DNA of 64,000 nt from Yersinia rochesterensis (GTDB taxonomy: Bacteria > Pseudomonadota > Gammaproteobacteria > Enterobacterales > Enterobacteriaceae): NCBI RefSeq assembly GCF_003600645.1, contig NZ_CP032482.1, positions 62,001-126,000 of the forward strand, in the 5' to 3' direction. Position numbers and translations under genes: made by a program. Shown here piece after piece: positions 40,024 through 55,827 of this stretch; position 1 is the stretch's first letter; each line of letters starts with the position of its first letter. Under the pieces are notes generated by a model. That model made no database searches and had not been told where the DNA came from. It saw only the letters and a program-made list of their open reading frames with translations.

Positions 40024-40770
40024 TTACCAATACTGCTCGCTGGTCATATGCCCCGGTTTACGGCGCAAATGTTTACGCATTTCCCGCTGTTCTTTCAACA
40101 ATTGCTGGGTATCTCGCACCATTTGCGGGTTACCGCACAGCATGACATGGCTGTCTTGCGCATCAATTTTTAAGCCGACAGCGGCTTCCAGCGCACCATT
40201 TTCAATCAGTGCCGGAACCCTGCCCGTCAATGACCCCGGTGACTCTTCGCGGCTGACAACTGTCTGAATCCGCAGTTTGCCGTTATAACGTTGCTCAAGC
40301 TGCTGCATCAATGGCAGGTAGCTGAGGTCGCGGGCAAAGCGTGCAGCATGAACCAGCACCAGATTTTTAAAGCGCTCTAAATCGCGACCTTCCTGCAAAA
40401 TAGAGAGATACGGGCCAATCGCGGTGCCCGTTGCCAGCATCCATAGCGTGTCGCAATCCGGAATTTCTTCCAGCACAAAGAAGCCCGCCGCTTGCTTGGT
40501 CACCATCACTTCGCCACCCACCGGCAGTTGGTCAAGTCGCGGGCTGAGTTTCCCCTCTGGCACGGTGACCAGATAGAACTCCAGATTATCGTCACTTGGC
40601 GCATTGACGTAGGAATAGGCCCGCTGTACCCGCTCGCCGTTGATATCTAATGCCAGCTTGGCAAATTGACCGGCGGTAAAGGGATCAATTGGCGCATTGA
40701 CCCGAATGCTGAACAACGAGTCAGTCCAGTGTTCAATGTGAGTAATTTTGCCACTAACCCATGCAGCCAT
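40024..40770 (-). CDS. fpr: Ferredoxin/flavodoxin-NADP+ reductase
   Basis: 248 residues from ATG 40768-40770. FAD enzyme passing electrons from NADPH to flavodoxin or ferredoxin. FAD site RAYSYVNAPSD near residue 50, NADP-binding LATGTAIGPYLSI near residue 115, MLCGNPQMVRDTQ near 210, and the C-terminal aromatic EQYW stacking on the flavin. In relatives under SoxRS control; no SoxS box was identified here. Confidence 0.97.
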   Translation of the reverse strand: MAAWVSGKITHIEHWTDSLFSIRVNAPIDPFTAGQFAKLALDINGERVQRAYSYVNAPSDDNLEFYLVTVPEGKLSPRLDQLPVGGEVMVTKQAAGFFVLEEIPDCDTLWMLATGTAIGPYLSILQEGRDLERFKNLVLVHAARFARDLSYLPLMQQLEQRYNGKLRIQTVVSREESPGSLTGRVPALIENGALEAAVGLKIDAQDSHVMLCGNPQMVRDTQQLLKEQREMRKHLRRKPGHMTSEQYW

Positions 40771-41136
40771 AATTCTGATTCCCTTTATTCAAATACTTAT
40801 CGAAAGTAGTACCTAAAGCGCTGGCGGTATTTTAGGGGATATTAGTAGAAAATATTATCGATTAAATGTTATCTCCTTGCGCCATGAGTGCCACTGTATT
40901 CTTTGGCGGCCGGAAACAAATATATGGACAGTTAACTTTACGCCAATGGTGTTTTTATCTGCCAGTCGCCCCTTTAGCAATATGTCGTGCTGGCTCGCTA
41001 AAAAATCTGAATTTGTTAGCTTATGCGCTAAGTGAGTTGTGTCACAAAAATAGTGGGGTGCTCGCAAAAAATGGCTTTTTACGGCCAGATGGGTGCGGCA
41101 CAAGGTCCGGCTAACAATTTGTTCATAGTTAAGATA
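40771..41136. other. Intergenic region between fpr and emrD
   Basis: 366 bp between divergent genes. It must hold both promoters. Open frames here have no ribosome site and no recognisable motifs. No clear repeat seen. Confidence 0.5.
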
Positions 41137-42321
41137 ATGAGAAAAATAGAGAATTTCCACCTGCTGGTGATGTTGATTCTGTTGGTAGCTGTCGGTCAGA
41201 TGGCGCAAACCATTTACGTCCCTGTTATTGCGGATATCGCCCGCGACTTTTCAGTGCGTACTGGTACGGTGCAGCGCGTCATGGCGGCCTATCTGTTGAC
41301 TTATGGCTTCTCGCAACTGATTTATGGCCCACTGTCTGACCGGGTTGGACGTCGGCCGGTCATTCTGGTGGGCATGATGATATTTATGCTGGGCGCATTG
41401 GGGGCTTGGCTGGCAAATAGTTTGTCTATGCTGGTCGCGGCCAGTGCTTTGCAGGGCATGGGGACAGGGGTTGCGGGAGTGATGGCGCGAACCATGCCGC
41501 GAGATTTATATGCCGGCACGGCGCTGCGCTACGCCAACAGTATGTTGAACATGGGGATTTTGGTCAGCCCGCTCTTGGCCCCGATTATTGGTGGAGTGCT
41601 GGCGAGTCTGTTTGGCTGGCGCGCAAGCTACGCATTTCTGCTTTTTTTATGTGGCGGAGTGGCATTTTGCATGTTTCGCTGGTTACCGGAAACTCGGCCA
41701 CAACAAACTGAAAAACGACGGATGCTGGCCAGTTTCCGCTTATTGTTCTCTGACCGCGCTTTTAGCTGTTATCTGGTGATGTTGATTGGTGCATTAGCGG
41801 GTATTGCGGTATTTGAAGCCAGTGCGGGCGTGTTGATGGGGGGCGTGCTGGGGCTAAGTGGGATGACGGTCAGTATTTTATTTATTCTACCTATTCCGGC
41901 AGCGTTTTTTGGCGCGTGGTATGCCGGTCGCGACAGTAAAACTTTCCATAACCTGATGTGGCACTCGGTGATCAGCTGTCTGCTGGCGGGTTTGATGATG
42001 TGGATACCCGGTTGGTTTGGCATTATGAATATTTGGACGCTGATTATACCGGCAGCGCTATTCTTCTTTGGGGCTGGGATGCTGTTTCCGCTGGCCACCA
42101 CCGGGGCAATGGAGCCTTTCCCTTATCTGGCGGGTGCTGCGGGGGCTTTGATTGGTGGGTTGCAGAATGTCGGGTCAGGTCTGGCGACTTGGTTGTCAGC
42201 CATGCTGCCACAAACCGGGCAATTTAGCTTAGGGTTGTTGATGTTTGCCATGGCGGTATTGATTTTGCTGTGCTGGTGGCCTTTATCTCACCGGATGCAG
42301 CCGCAAGAACACCGTGTGTAG
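41137..42321 (+). CDS. emrD: Multidrug efflux MFS transporter EmrD
   Basis: 394 residues from ATG 41137 (MRKIENFHLLVMLILL), equal to E. coli EmrD; the frame upstream to 41032 is not conserved. Twelve hydrophobic segments, the MFS A-motif GPLSDRVGRRPVILVG near residue 70, GMGTGVAGVMART and FFFGAGMLFPLATTGAM. Proton-driven export of amphipathic and uncoupler compounds in E. coli. A hairpin terminator follows. Confidence 0.96.
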   Translation: MRKIENFHLLVMLILLVAVGQMAQTIYVPVIADIARDFSVRTGTVQRVMAAYLLTYGFSQLIYGPLSDRVGRRPVILVGMMIFMLGALGAWLANSLSMLVAASALQGMGTGVAGVMARTMPRDLYAGTALRYANSMLNMGILVSPLLAPIIGGVLASLFGWRASYAFLLFLCGGVAFCMFRWLPETRPQQTEKRRMLASFRLLFSDRAFSCYLVMLIGALAGIAVFEASAGVLMGGVLGLSGMTVSILFILPIPAAFFGAWYAGRDSKTFHNLMWHSVISCLLAGLMMWIPGWFGIMNIWTLIIPAALFFFGAGMLFPLATTGAMEPFPYLAGAAGALIGGLQNVGSGLATWLSAMLPQTGQFSLGLLMFAMAVLILLCWWPLSHRMQPQEHRV

Positions 42322-42344
42322 TCGGTTGAAAATACTGAACTAAA

Positions 42345-42380
42345 ATGGGCGCGACGTGAATGTTGCGCCCATTATTGTTT
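42345..42380. terminator. Terminator between emrD and glpX
   Basis: AATGGGCGC (42345-42353) pairs with GCGCCCATT (42365-42373), then ATTGTTT. It can act on both convergent transcripts. Confidence 0.75.
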
Positions 42381-42421
42381 ATCGCGAATATTATTATCGT
42401 TAATGCTCTTCGTGAGCCGAA

Positions 42422-43432
42422 TTACAGCAAGAATTCATGCAATGTTGGGTCTTTGCGGTCAAGGAAATGAGTCGAGCGGATACGGCGAATCGTGCGGGAT
42501 TTACCGCGAATCAGCAGTGTCTCGGTGGTCGCCATGTTTCCTTTGCGATAAATACCTTCCAGCAGGTCACCTTTGGTAATCCCAGTGGCAGAGAAAATCA
42601 CATTGTCATTGCGGGCCATATCCCCCAGTAACAGCACTTTACCGGCTTCGATGCCCATTGACTTGCAGCGCACCAGCTCTTGTTCGCCAATGCGGCGGTT
42701 GTCTTCATTATCGCCTTTGACTTGATGGCGCGCTAATAAACGGCCTTGCATATCGCCGTCCAATGCACGGATTACCGCAGCAGAAATCACCCCTTCAGGT
42801 GCGCCGCCGATGCAATACATCACATCCACTTCACTTTCTGGCATGCAGGTTAAAATAGAGGCCGCGACATCGCCATCGGGAATAGCAAACACTTTGACAC
42901 CAAGTTGCTGCATTTCGGCGATGATGCCGTCATGACGCGGTTTGGCTAGCGTGATAACAGTTAAGTCAGTCAGTGGTTTATTCAACTTGATGGCAACATT
43001 GCGCAAGTTGAGTTCCAGCGGCAGGTTCAGGTCGATTGCTCCTTTAGCGCCAGGGCCAACCACCAGTTTTTCCATATACATATCGGGCGCATGTAAAAAT
43101 GTGCCTTTATCTCCCACCGCCAGCACGGCCAGTGCATTGGCCTGGCCCATGGCAGTCATACGGGTACCTTCAATAGGGTCAACGGCAATATCAACGGCAT
43201 CGCCTTGGCCAGTACCGACGTGCTCACCAATAAACAGCATTGGGGCTTCATCGATTTCACCTTCGCCGATAACAATTTGCCCATCAATATTGACCTGATT
43301 GAGCATAATACGCATGGCTTGAACAGCAGCGCCGTCGGCAGCATTTTTATCGCCCCGACCCAGCCACTTATAGCCTGCCAGCGCAGCTGCTTCGGTGACA
43401 CGGGAAAACTCGATGGCTAATTCACGTTTCAT
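42422..43432 (-). CDS. glpX: Fructose-1,6-bisphosphatase class II
   Basis: 336 residues from ATG 43430-43432 (MKRELAIEFSRVTEAAALAG), the E. coli GlpX length; upstream MKYDG in the longer frame is not conserved. Metal-dependent phosphatase of gluconeogenesis. Motifs IGEGEIDEAPMLFIGE near residue 55, DIAVDPIEGTRMTAMG near 85, and VYCIGGAPEGV-like GGAPEG near 205. It follows glpK on the same strand but is separated by an ERIC element and a gap. Confidence 0.97.
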   Translation of the reverse strand: MKRELAIEFSRVTEAAALAGYKWLGRGDKNAADGAAVQAMRIMLNQVNIDGQIVIGEGEIDEAPMLFIGEHVGTGQGDAVDIAVDPIEGTRMTAMGQANALAVLAVGDKGTFLHAPDMYMEKLVVGPGAKGAIDLNLPLELNLRNVAIKLNKPLTDLTVITLAKPRHDGIIAEMQQLGVKVFAIPDGDVAASILTCMPESEVDVMYCIGGAPEGVISAAVIRALDGDMQGRLLARHQVKGDNEDNRRIGEQELVRCKSMGIEAGKVLLLGDMARNDNVIFSATGITKGDLLEGIYRKGNMATTETLLIRGKSRTIRRIRSTHFLDRKDPTLHEFLL

Positions 43433-43443
43433 GGTTAGACCTG

Positions 43444-43570
43444 TATCCCCGTCATACTTCAAGCTGCATGTGCGTTGGCTACACTCATCACCTCAGTCAC
43501 TTACTTAATGTAAGCTCTTGGAGCGTCTCTTGCTTGCCGCCTTCCTGCAACTCGAATTATTTAGGGTAAT
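43444..43570. repeat. ERIC element between glpX and glpK
   Basis: 127 bp, the canonical ERIC length. Left end TATCCCCGTCATACTTCAAG with GCATGTGCGTTGGCT, centre CAGTCACTTACTTAATGTAA then GCTCTTGG, right arm GCCGCCTTCCTGCAACTCG and TTAGGGTAAT. It lies inside the glpFKX transcription unit if glpX is co-transcribed. Confidence 0.93.
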
Positions 43571-43651
43571 AGAAGAAGAATGTAAGCAGGAATTCTATCA
43601 TCTTTGTGATGTGAAGCCGTAGGGTGTCTTTGGGGGGATGATATTTTTCAC

Positions 43652-43686
43652 AATAAAAAACGCGCCATCGGGGAATGATGGCGCAT
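43652..43686 (-). terminator. Terminator after glpFK
   Basis: On the minus strand, GCGCCATC / GATGGCGC (43662-43684) followed by GTTTTTTATTG, 40 bp after the glpK stop. Confidence 0.75.
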
Positions 43687-43727
43687 TATAGAGAGCTTAA
43701 AACAGGCCATATTTTACCGGCGGGCCG

Positions 43728-46135
<2,408 letters not shown>

Positions 46136-46216
46136 AGTAGATGTCCTAGAGACAGAGATTTATAGGGTGTTTCTTATTTTTGCCCCCCAAAGTATGGAGG
46201 GAGTGATGTAAATTTA

Positions 46217-46229
46217 TCGTTAACGAGCA
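46217..46229. promoter_or_regulatory. GlpR-like operator upstream of glpF
   Basis: TCGTTAACGAGCA matches the GlpR core TCGWWAWCGMWCA at all but one position, 82 bp before the glpF start. A second, weaker match lies around ATGAGCGATTTCGCGTT at 46275-46291. Confidence 0.65.
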
Positions 46230-46391
46230 CAAACGAGAAATAGCGAAATCAAAATGTGTGTGGTGTGTCATAAAAATGAGCGATTTCGCGTTATTCGCAG
46301 ATGTTAAGGGACTTTGAAAGTGTGATCAGACCAGTGCTTTCTTCCCCAGTTGTTAAAGCTGTGTATAACTTAGCAAGATGGATGGTAGGCA

Positions 46392-46454
46392 TTTTTCGGT
46401 TTTTGCTGATGCTTTTTCGGCTTTCACTGATGTTTTTTCGGTTTTCACTGATAG
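46392..46454. repeat. Three 21-bp tandem repeats
   Basis: TTTTTCGGTTTTTGCTGATG-C, TTTTTCGGCTTTCACTGATG-T and TTTTTCGGTTTTCACTGATA-G occur end to end with a constant TTTTTCGG opening. Located between the glpF operators and zapB. Confidence 0.9.
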
Positions 46455-46767
46455 TTACTGACACGAAATTGCTACAGAGTGTGGTTTGTACCGGTGTGGC
46501 GCTAGACAGGGGGGGACTGGCTACATACAATCGCTCTACAAGGGCATCGCCTTATAAGACTATTGTTTTTATCATATTGCGTCGCCTGTGCGATGGGACG
46601 CCAAAAACATAGCGCTTGTTACACTAGTTTGATGGATATATAGCGCGATAAGTATTCACAGCAGTTTCATTCGCCGATAGTTACTGTGGTTTGCGCGGCA
46701 ACTGAAGTTAGAAATGATAACTGCGACCAAAAGATGTACGCCTTGCGACTCATAAGGGGACCGAAGA

Positions 46768-47007
46768 ATGTCATTTGAAGTATTTGAGAAATTGGAAGTT
46801 AAAGTTCAGCAGGCGATTGATACCATCACTCTGTTACAGATGGAAATTGAAGAGCTGAAAGAGAAGAATAACACCTTGTCCCAAGAAGTTCAGGAAGCGG
46901 CAGGTGGCCGTGAAGCGCTAGTGCGCGAAAATGAGCAATTGAAACAAGAACAGCATGTTTGGCAGGATCGTCTGCGTGCTCTGTTGGGAAAGATGGAAGA
47001 AGTCTGA
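46768..47007 (+). CDS. zapB: Cell division protein ZapB
   Basis: 79 residues from ATG 46768 with AAGGGGACCGAAG upstream. Entirely coiled coil with heptads: [32 protein letters not shown]. ZapB forms a network linking ZapA-FtsZ at midcell to the chromosomal terminus via MatP. Position between glpF and rraA is conserved in enterics. Confidence 0.96.
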   Translation: MSFEVFEKLEVKVQQAIDTITLLQMEIEELKEKNNTLSQEVQEAAGGREALVRENEQLKQEQHVWQDRLRALLGKMEEV

Positions 47008-47086
47008 GTACCAGTTGGCTTAAAGCATCATCAATATATTGCTGAAAGCCGCTAGTTACGCAGCTTCTTCGAGTACGAAAGGCAAC

Positions 47087-47113
47087 AAGGGCGATATTGA
47101 TATCGCCCTTTTT
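47087..47113. terminator. Terminator between zapB and rraA
   Basis: AAGGGCGATAT T GATATCGCCCTT with flanking TTT on the right, between convergent genes. Confidence 0.85.
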
Positions 47114-47134
47114 AGTTGATAAACCAGAGAGATA

Positions 47135-48683
<1,549 letters not shown>

Positions 48684-48730
48684 TTTCTGCTTCATTTTAT
48701 AGGAGTCTGGTCCGCCCATATCGGCGAGTT

Positions 48731-48766
48731 AATAAAAATAAGAGTGGGAGGCATCGCCTCCCACTC
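48731..48766 (-). terminator. hslVU terminator
   Basis: GAGTGGGAGGC / GCCTCCCACTC (48742-48766) with a T-rich stretch following on the minus strand (TTATTTTTATT). Confidence 0.8.
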
Positions 48767-48815
48767 AATATTAATTTGGCGAACCATTTTATCCAGCAAC
48801 GGCTTATAAAGCGAA

Positions 48816-50147
48816 TTATAGGATAAAACGACTCAAATCTTCATCCGCTACCAGCTCATCCAGATGTTTACCCACATATGCCGCGTCAATAGTGATGGAT
48901 TGACCATTACTTTCGCTTGCGTCATAAGAGATATCTTCCATCAGACGTTCCAGCACAGTATGCAAGCGGCGTGCGCCGATATTCTCGGTGCGCTCGTTAA
49001 CCTGCCATGCCGCTTCAGCGATTTTACGGATACCTTCACGGGTAAACTCAACAGTCACCCCTTCAGTAGCCATCAGAGCTTTATATTGCTCAGTCAGCGA
49101 AGCACTCGGTTCAGTCAGGATGCGCTCGAAATCATCGGTGGTCAGCGCCTGTAATTCTACACGGATTGGCAAGCGACCTTGCAATTCCGGGATAAGATCT
49201 GACGGGCTGGAGACCTGGAATGCGCCGGAGGCAATAAACAGAATATGGTCTGTTTTCACCATGCCGTGTTTGGTTGATACGGTGCAGCCCTCAACCAATG
49301 GCAGCAAGTCACGTTGTACCCCTTCACGGGACACATCCGGGCCTGAAGTCTGGCCGCGTTTACAGATTTTATCGATTTCGTCGATGAACACGATGCCGTG
49401 TTGTTCAACCGCATCAATCGCCTGTTGCTTCAGCTCTTCTGGATTGACTAACTTCGCGCCTTCTTCCTCAATCAGCAGTTTAAATGCTTCTTTGATTTTG
49501 ATTTTGCGCGGTTTTTGTTTCTGGCCAGCAATGTTCTGGAACATCGATTGCAGTTGGTTAGTCATCTCTTCCATGCCCGGAGGAGCCATGATTTCAACAC
49601 CTACTGGTGATGCAGCCAGATCAATTTCAATCTCTTTGTCATCCAGTTGACCTTCGCGCAGTTTTTTGCGGAAAGCCTGGCGGGTCGCGGATGGCTCTTG
49701 AGTTTCATCCTGTTGGCCCCAGTTATTTTTGGCTGGTGGGATCAGCACATCCAGAATACGTTCTTCGGCCAATTCTTCCGCCCGATAACGCATTTTTTCA
49801 ATGGATTGATGACGAACCATTTTCACCGCTGCATCGGTTAGATCGCGGATAATAGAATCAACTTCTTTACCCACATAGCCAACTTCGGTGAACTTGGTGG
49901 CTTCTACTTTGATAAACGGCGCATTGGCTAGTTTTGCCAGGCGGCGGGCAATTTCTGTTTTACCCACGCCGGTCGGGCCGATCATCAGAATATTTTTAGG
50001 AGTAACTTCGTGGCGCAGCTCTTCGTTAAGCTGCATCCGACGCCAGCGGTTACGCAGGGCAATGGCCACTGCACGTTTAGCTTTATCCTGGCCGATAATA
50101 TAGCTATCAAGTTCGCTGACAATCTCGCGTGGGGTCATTTCAGACAT
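48816..50147 (-). CDS. hslU: ATP-dependent protease ATPase subunit HslU
   Basis: 443 residues from ATG 50145-50147. AAA+ unfoldase of the HslUV protease. [20 protein letters not shown] with the pore-region IGQ, Walker [16 protein letters not shown] near residue 57, pore loop GYVGKEV near 90, an inserted I-domain (about 110-245), Walker [11 protein letters not shown] near 251, and the C-terminal [15 protein letters not shown] that docks in HslV. Twelve bp after hslV. Confidence 0.98.
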   Translation of the reverse strand: MSEMTPREIVSELDSYIIGQDKAKRAVAIALRNRWRRMQLNEELRHEVTPKNILMIGPTGVGKTEIARRLAKLANAPFIKVEATKFTEVGYVGKEVDSIIRDLTDAAVKMVRHQSIEKMRYRAEELAEERILDVLIPPAKNNWGQQDETQEPSATRQAFRKKLREGQLDDKEIEIDLAASPVGVEIMAPPGMEEMTNQLQSMFQNIAGQKQKPRKIKIKEAFKLLIEEEGAKLVNPEELKQQAIDAVEQHGIVFIDEIDKICKRGQTSGPDVSREGVQRDLLPLVEGCTVSTKHGMVKTDHILFIASGAFQVSSPSDLIPELQGRLPIRVELQALTTDDFERILTEPSASLTEQYKALMATEGVTVEFTREGIRKIAEAAWQVNERTENIGARRLHTVLERLMEDISYDASESNGQSITIDAAYVGKHLDELVADEDLSRFIL

Positions 50148-50159
50148 GTCACTCTATCC

Positions 50160-50708
50160 TTACGCTTTATGTGTTGATAACGTTTCGTACGTTAATTCTT
50201 CAATGGTTTGGAAGCGGTTGGTGTAGATACAAATATCCCCCGCAATGCTCAGTGATTTTTCCACGATATCCCGCGCACCCAATTCAGTATTTTCTAGCAG
50301 CGCGCGCGCGGCAGACTGGGCATAAGGCCCACCGGAACCAATAGCAATCAGGTCATCTTCAGGCTGAACCACATCGCCATTACCGGTGATGATGAGTGAT
50401 GCGGTTTCATCAGCAACAGCCAAAAGTGCTTCGAGTTTGCGTAACATGCGGTCAGTGCGCCAATCTTTGGCTAACTCAACCGCTGCTTTAGTCAGGTGGC
50501 CCTGGTGCATCTCCAGTTTGCGTTCAAATAGCTCAAATAGCGTAAAGGCATCGGCAGTACCGCCAGCAAAACCAGCAATGACTTTATTGTTATAAAGGCG
50601 GCGTACTTTCTTGGCGTTGCCTTTCATTACGGTATTGCCCAGAGTGACCTGGCCATCACCACCGATAACTACATGACCATTACGGCGTACACTTACAATT
50701 GTTGTCAC
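50160..50708 (-). CDS. hslV: ATP-dependent protease subunit HslV
   Basis: 182 residues from a GTG start at 50706-50708, chosen because removal of the first residue exposes Thr ([18 protein letters not shown]), the N-terminal nucleophile, and GAGG lies 8 nt upstream. A longer frame with an ATG at 50759 would hide the nucleophile. Proteasome-like peptidase dodecamer that degrades unfolded and regulatory proteins with HslU. The C-terminus extends a few residues (YETLSTHKA) beyond E. coli HslV. Confidence 0.95.
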   Translation of the reverse strand: MTTIVSVRRNGHVVIGGDGQVTLGNTVMKGNAKKVRRLYNNKVIAGFAGGTADAFTLFELFERKLEMHQGHLTKAAVELAKDWRTDRMLRKLEALLAVADETASLIITGNGDVVQPEDDLIAIGSGGPYAQSAARALLENTELGARDIVEKSLSIAGDICIYTNRFQTIEELTYETLSTHKA

Positions 50709-50733
50709 GAGCGGATCCTCGTTGCGGACTGAA

Positions 50734-50770
50734 TGAGTCCCCGTATTGCCTTTCAGCAAAACAATACGGG
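50734..50770 (-). promoter_or_regulatory. Stem-loop in the hslVU 5' leader
   Basis: CCCCGTATTG and CAATACGGGG form a perfect 10-bp stem with a loop of about 13 nt, located between the heat-shock promoter and hslV. A stabilising 5' hairpin is known in the E. coli hslVU message. It might also serve as the ftsN terminator. Confidence 0.65.
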
Positions 50771-50785
50771 GTATATTGAGATTAT

Positions 50786-50813
50786 AAATGGGGGAGGATT
50801 ACTACTTTTCAAC
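50786..50813 (-). promoter_or_regulatory. Sigma-32 heat-shock promoter of hslVU
   Basis: Minus strand: GTTGAA (50808-50813), 14-bp spacer, CCCCATTT (50786-50793), against the consensus CTTGAA-N13-15-CCCCATNT. It overlaps the ftsN stop codon. Confidence 0.75.
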
Positions 50814-51675
50814 CCCCAACTGCGAGGGGAATGCATCCTGATTGGCCCGCACCTTTCAAACGCTGTAAAGCTTTATCCGCTGCAGCTTTGGTGCTGTAAG
50901 GGCCGAGCACCACGCGATTCCAGCCACCACCGGCGGTAATACGGCTTTCGATACCCTCGAATGCCAATTGGGCGCGAATAGATTCCGCCTGATCTGCGGC
51001 TTTGAATGAACCACATTGCACCATCCAGCGTTGCGCTTTTTCTTTCTCTTTTTCCGGTTTCGGCGGTGTCACTGCTGGCGCTACTGGAGTCACCGGTTGC
51101 TGAGTGCGCGGTGGTGTCGTGACCTGCGGCGGCACTTGTGTCTGCGGTGCTGGTACTGGCGCAACCGTCTGACGCGGTGGCGTTAATGGCTGCTGCTGTA
51201 TATTGGTGACCGGGGGTTTGATGGTCACCGCAGAACGTGGCACCTGCATCCCTTCGTTATACGGCACCTCTGAAAGCTGGGTCGGCTGCTGCCGCATATC
51301 CGCCTGCATCTGTTCAAGCAATTGGCGCTGCTCATTGGTCAGTTGCGTTTTAGAATTAACTTCGCCACCGGCAGAGGGTTCTGTCGGTGTTGGGACGCCA
51401 ATCTGACGGTTTTCCAACTCTTTAATATAACGCCAGCGTTCTTCGGGTTTCGGCGGCAAGCCATTGCCCGTGCGCGGATCATGGCTAGGCAGTAACGGAA
51501 GCTCGCCCGGCTTATTGTGGGTAATGAAATAAAGGCCACCAACAAATACCACTAATAGCGCGACGGCCAGTGCCATCACGGTTTTGGATACTGCTGGAGC
51601 ACTGCGTTTTTTCCGGCTGGTGCTTTTGCGCCGCGCTCCTGAGCGCCCTCGGCTTACATAATCTCTTTGTGCCAC
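50809..51675 (-). CDS. ftsN: Cell division protein FtsN
   Basis: 288 residues from GTG 51673-51675 (read AQRDYVSRGRSGARRK after the first residue). Cytoplasmic Arg/Lys-rich tail, one membrane helix (about residues 31-52), a periplasmic region with the essential-type segment GNGLPPKPEERWRYIKELENR, a Pro/Gln/Thr-rich linker, and a C-terminal SPOR domain (about 215-285, RWMVQCGSFKAADQAESIRA) that binds septal murein. The linker is shorter than in E. coli FtsN. Activates FtsWI constriction. Confidence 0.95.
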   Translation of the reverse strand: MAQRDYVSRGRSGARRKSTSRKKRSAPAVSKTVMALAVALLVVFVGGLYFITHNKPGELPLLPSHDPRTGNGLPPKPEERWRYIKELENRQIGVPTPTEPSAGGEVNSKTQLTNEQRQLLEQMQADMRQQPTQLSEVPYNEGMQVPRSAVTIKPPVTNIQQQPLTPPRQTVAPVPAPQTQVPPQVTTPPRTQQPVTPVAPAVTPPKPEKEKEKAQRWMVQCGSFKAADQAESIRAQLAFEGIESRITAGGGWNRVVLGPYSTKAAADKALQRLKGAGQSGCIPLAVGG

Positions 51676-51740
51676 TATCGTTTCGCTGCGTCGTGATGAT
51701 GGAATAAGCCCGTCATGTTACTGAACCCCTGAATATTTGC

Positions 51741-52769
51741 CTAGTGTTTAGGCGCAGCAGTACTTTCCCTGACAATTAATTCGGTATTTAACAAGCGGGA
51801 GCCACTCTGTACTGGATGCCCTTGTAACTGTTCGAGTAATAGTAACATGGCTTGCCGACCAATTTCATAACGTGGTTGTGCCACGGTGGTCAAGGGAGGA
51901 TCGCAATACTGTGACAATTTCAAGTCGTCGAAGCCGACGACAGAGACATCCTGTGGGATACGCAGGCCCATTTTCTTCGCCTGCCACATCGCGCCGATCG
52001 CCATGACATCATTGTGACAGAATATTGCGGTCGGGGGTTCCGGCAGCTCCATCAGCTTGATAAAGGTGTCAGCGCCCGCTTCATAGCTAAAATCGCCGCG
52101 TATAATATAGTTGCTGTCGACCTCGATACCATTACGGCGTAGCGCCTGGATATAGCCCTGTAGCCGATATTGACACAGCGGAAAGTTTTCAGGCCCGGCA
52201 ACACAGGCAATGCGCTTGTGACCCAATCTAATCAGATATTCTACCGCTTCATAGGCTGCGGTGAGGTTATCAATGTGGACGGTGGGTAGCTCTAGCTCCG
52301 GGGCAAACTCGTTTGCCATTACCATCGGCGGTAAATTACGTTGTTCTTCTTTGCTGGCATCGAAAGGTAGATTGGAGCCTAACAGCAACATGCCATCAAT
52401 TTGCTTGGTGATGATTAGGTTAACGAAGCTGCGCTCTTGCTGGGGTTGTTGTGCGCAATCACCAATTAATATCAGATAGCCTTGTTGGGCGGCGGCATGT
52501 TCAATGCCCTGGATGATGTCAGCAAAAAAGGGGTCGCTGATATCCGGCACAATAACCAGAATAGTGCGCGATTCGTTACGTTTGATATTGCGAGATAAAG
52601 CATGGGGAGAATAACCGACAGCCAGAACAGCTTGTTCCACTTTTTGCCGAGTTATTGTTGAAACTTTTTCCGGGTTCATCAATGCGCGCGATACCGTCGC
52701 AGTCGAAACACCGGCCATTTCGGCCACATCCTTCATGGTGGCCATCGTGAATTCTTTCTTATGTTCCAA
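51741..52769 (-). CDS. cytR: DNA-binding transcriptional regulator CytR
   Basis: 342 residues from a TTG start at 52767-52769, which has AGGAG at ideal distance and restores the E. coli length (341); ATG 52743-52745 is an alternative with a weak site. LacI family: helix-turn-helix TMKDVAEMAGVSTATVSRAL near the N-terminus, hinge, and periplasmic-binding-like sensor with PTVHIDNLTAAYEAVEYL and AIFCHNDVMAIGAMWQAK. Represses nucleoside uptake and catabolism with CRP; cytidine is the inducer. Confidence 0.94.
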   Translation of the reverse strand: MEHKKEFTMATMKDVAEMAGVSTATVSRALMNPEKVSTITRQKVEQAVLAVGYSPHALSRNIKRNESRTILVIVPDISDPFFADIIQGIEHAAAQQGYLILIGDCAQQPQQERSFVNLIITKQIDGMLLLGSNLPFDASKEEQRNLPPMVMANEFAPELELPTVHIDNLTAAYEAVEYLIRLGHKRIACVAGPENFPLCQYRLQGYIQALRRNGIEVDSNYIIRGDFSYEAGADTFIKLMELPEPPTAIFCHNDVMAIGAMWQAKKMGLRIPQDVSVVGFDDLKLSQYCDPPLTTVAQPRYEIGRQAMLLLLEQLQGHPVQSGSRLLNTELIVRESTAAPKH

Positions 52770-52999
52770 CGCCTTTCTCCTTGCTCTGACTCCGAGTCAG
52801 CACTAATGCTTAATGCAGGCTTTCCGTCATTCTATACAGATCGTGGGGGCAATTTGTTACCTAATTTGCATAAAAAGTGTGACATAAGTAGGTTTTTTCG
52901 AACTGACTCGCAGAAAATGGGGTAATCGATTGCTTTATGATGCGGTTTTACTCCAAGAATCATTGGCATTACCGCTAACATCAAGGTGACATCAGTCAA

Positions 53000-55516
<2,517 letters not shown>

Positions 55517-55735
55517 ATGAAAAAAGGTATCCACCCTAAATACGATTTAGTTACTGCTTCTTGTTCTTGCGGTAACGTTATCAAGATCAACTCAACTGTT
55601 GGTCATGACCTGAATCTGGACGTGTGCGGCGAATGCCACCCGTTCTACACTGGCAAGCAGCGTGATGTTGCGACCGGTGGCCGTGTTGACCGCTTTAACA
55701 AGCGTTTCAGCGTGCCGGGTGCGACTAAAGCATAA
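55517..55735 (+). CDS. rpmE: 50S ribosomal protein L31 (zinc-binding form)
   Basis: 72 residues from ATG 55517 with AGAGG upstream. [20 protein letters not shown] with the Zn ligands in CSCG and [12 protein letters not shown]: the C+ form. Ribosomal large-subunit protein of the bridge region. Divergent from priA, followed by a strong terminator. Confidence 0.97.
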   Translation: MKKGIHPKYDLVTASCSCGNVIKINSTVGHDLNLDVCGECHPFYTGKQRDVATGGRVDRFNKRFSVPGATKA

Positions 55736-55749
55736 TTGCCCGTCAGACG

Positions 55750-55775
55750 AAAAAGGCGCCTTAGGCGCCTTTTTT
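55750..55775 (+). terminator. rpmE terminator
   Basis: AAAAGGCGCC TTA GGCGCCTTTTTT, a perfect GC stem with a T tract. Confidence 0.9.
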
Positions 55776-55827
55776 CATTTCTACAACCCAGTTCACATTA
55801 TGAATAGAACTGAACTGCTGCGAGAAA

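Larger units (their letters stand above)
46136..46767. other. glpF-zapB intergenic region
   Basis: 632 bp between divergent genes with no convincing gene. It holds GlpR-like operators near glpF, a CRP-like site (TGTGTGTGGTGTGTCATA near 46254-46271), three 21-bp tandem repeats at 46392-46454, and the zapB promoter region. A 103-codon frame through the repeats has no ribosome site and is low-complexity. Confidence 0.6.

Noticed and set aside
40855..41208. Frames on both strands between fpr and emrD
   Set aside because: Overlap each other and the true emrD start; no motifs.
46301..46612. 103-codon plus-strand frame between glpF and zapB
   Set aside because: It runs through the 21-bp repeats, has no ribosome site and no family resemblance.
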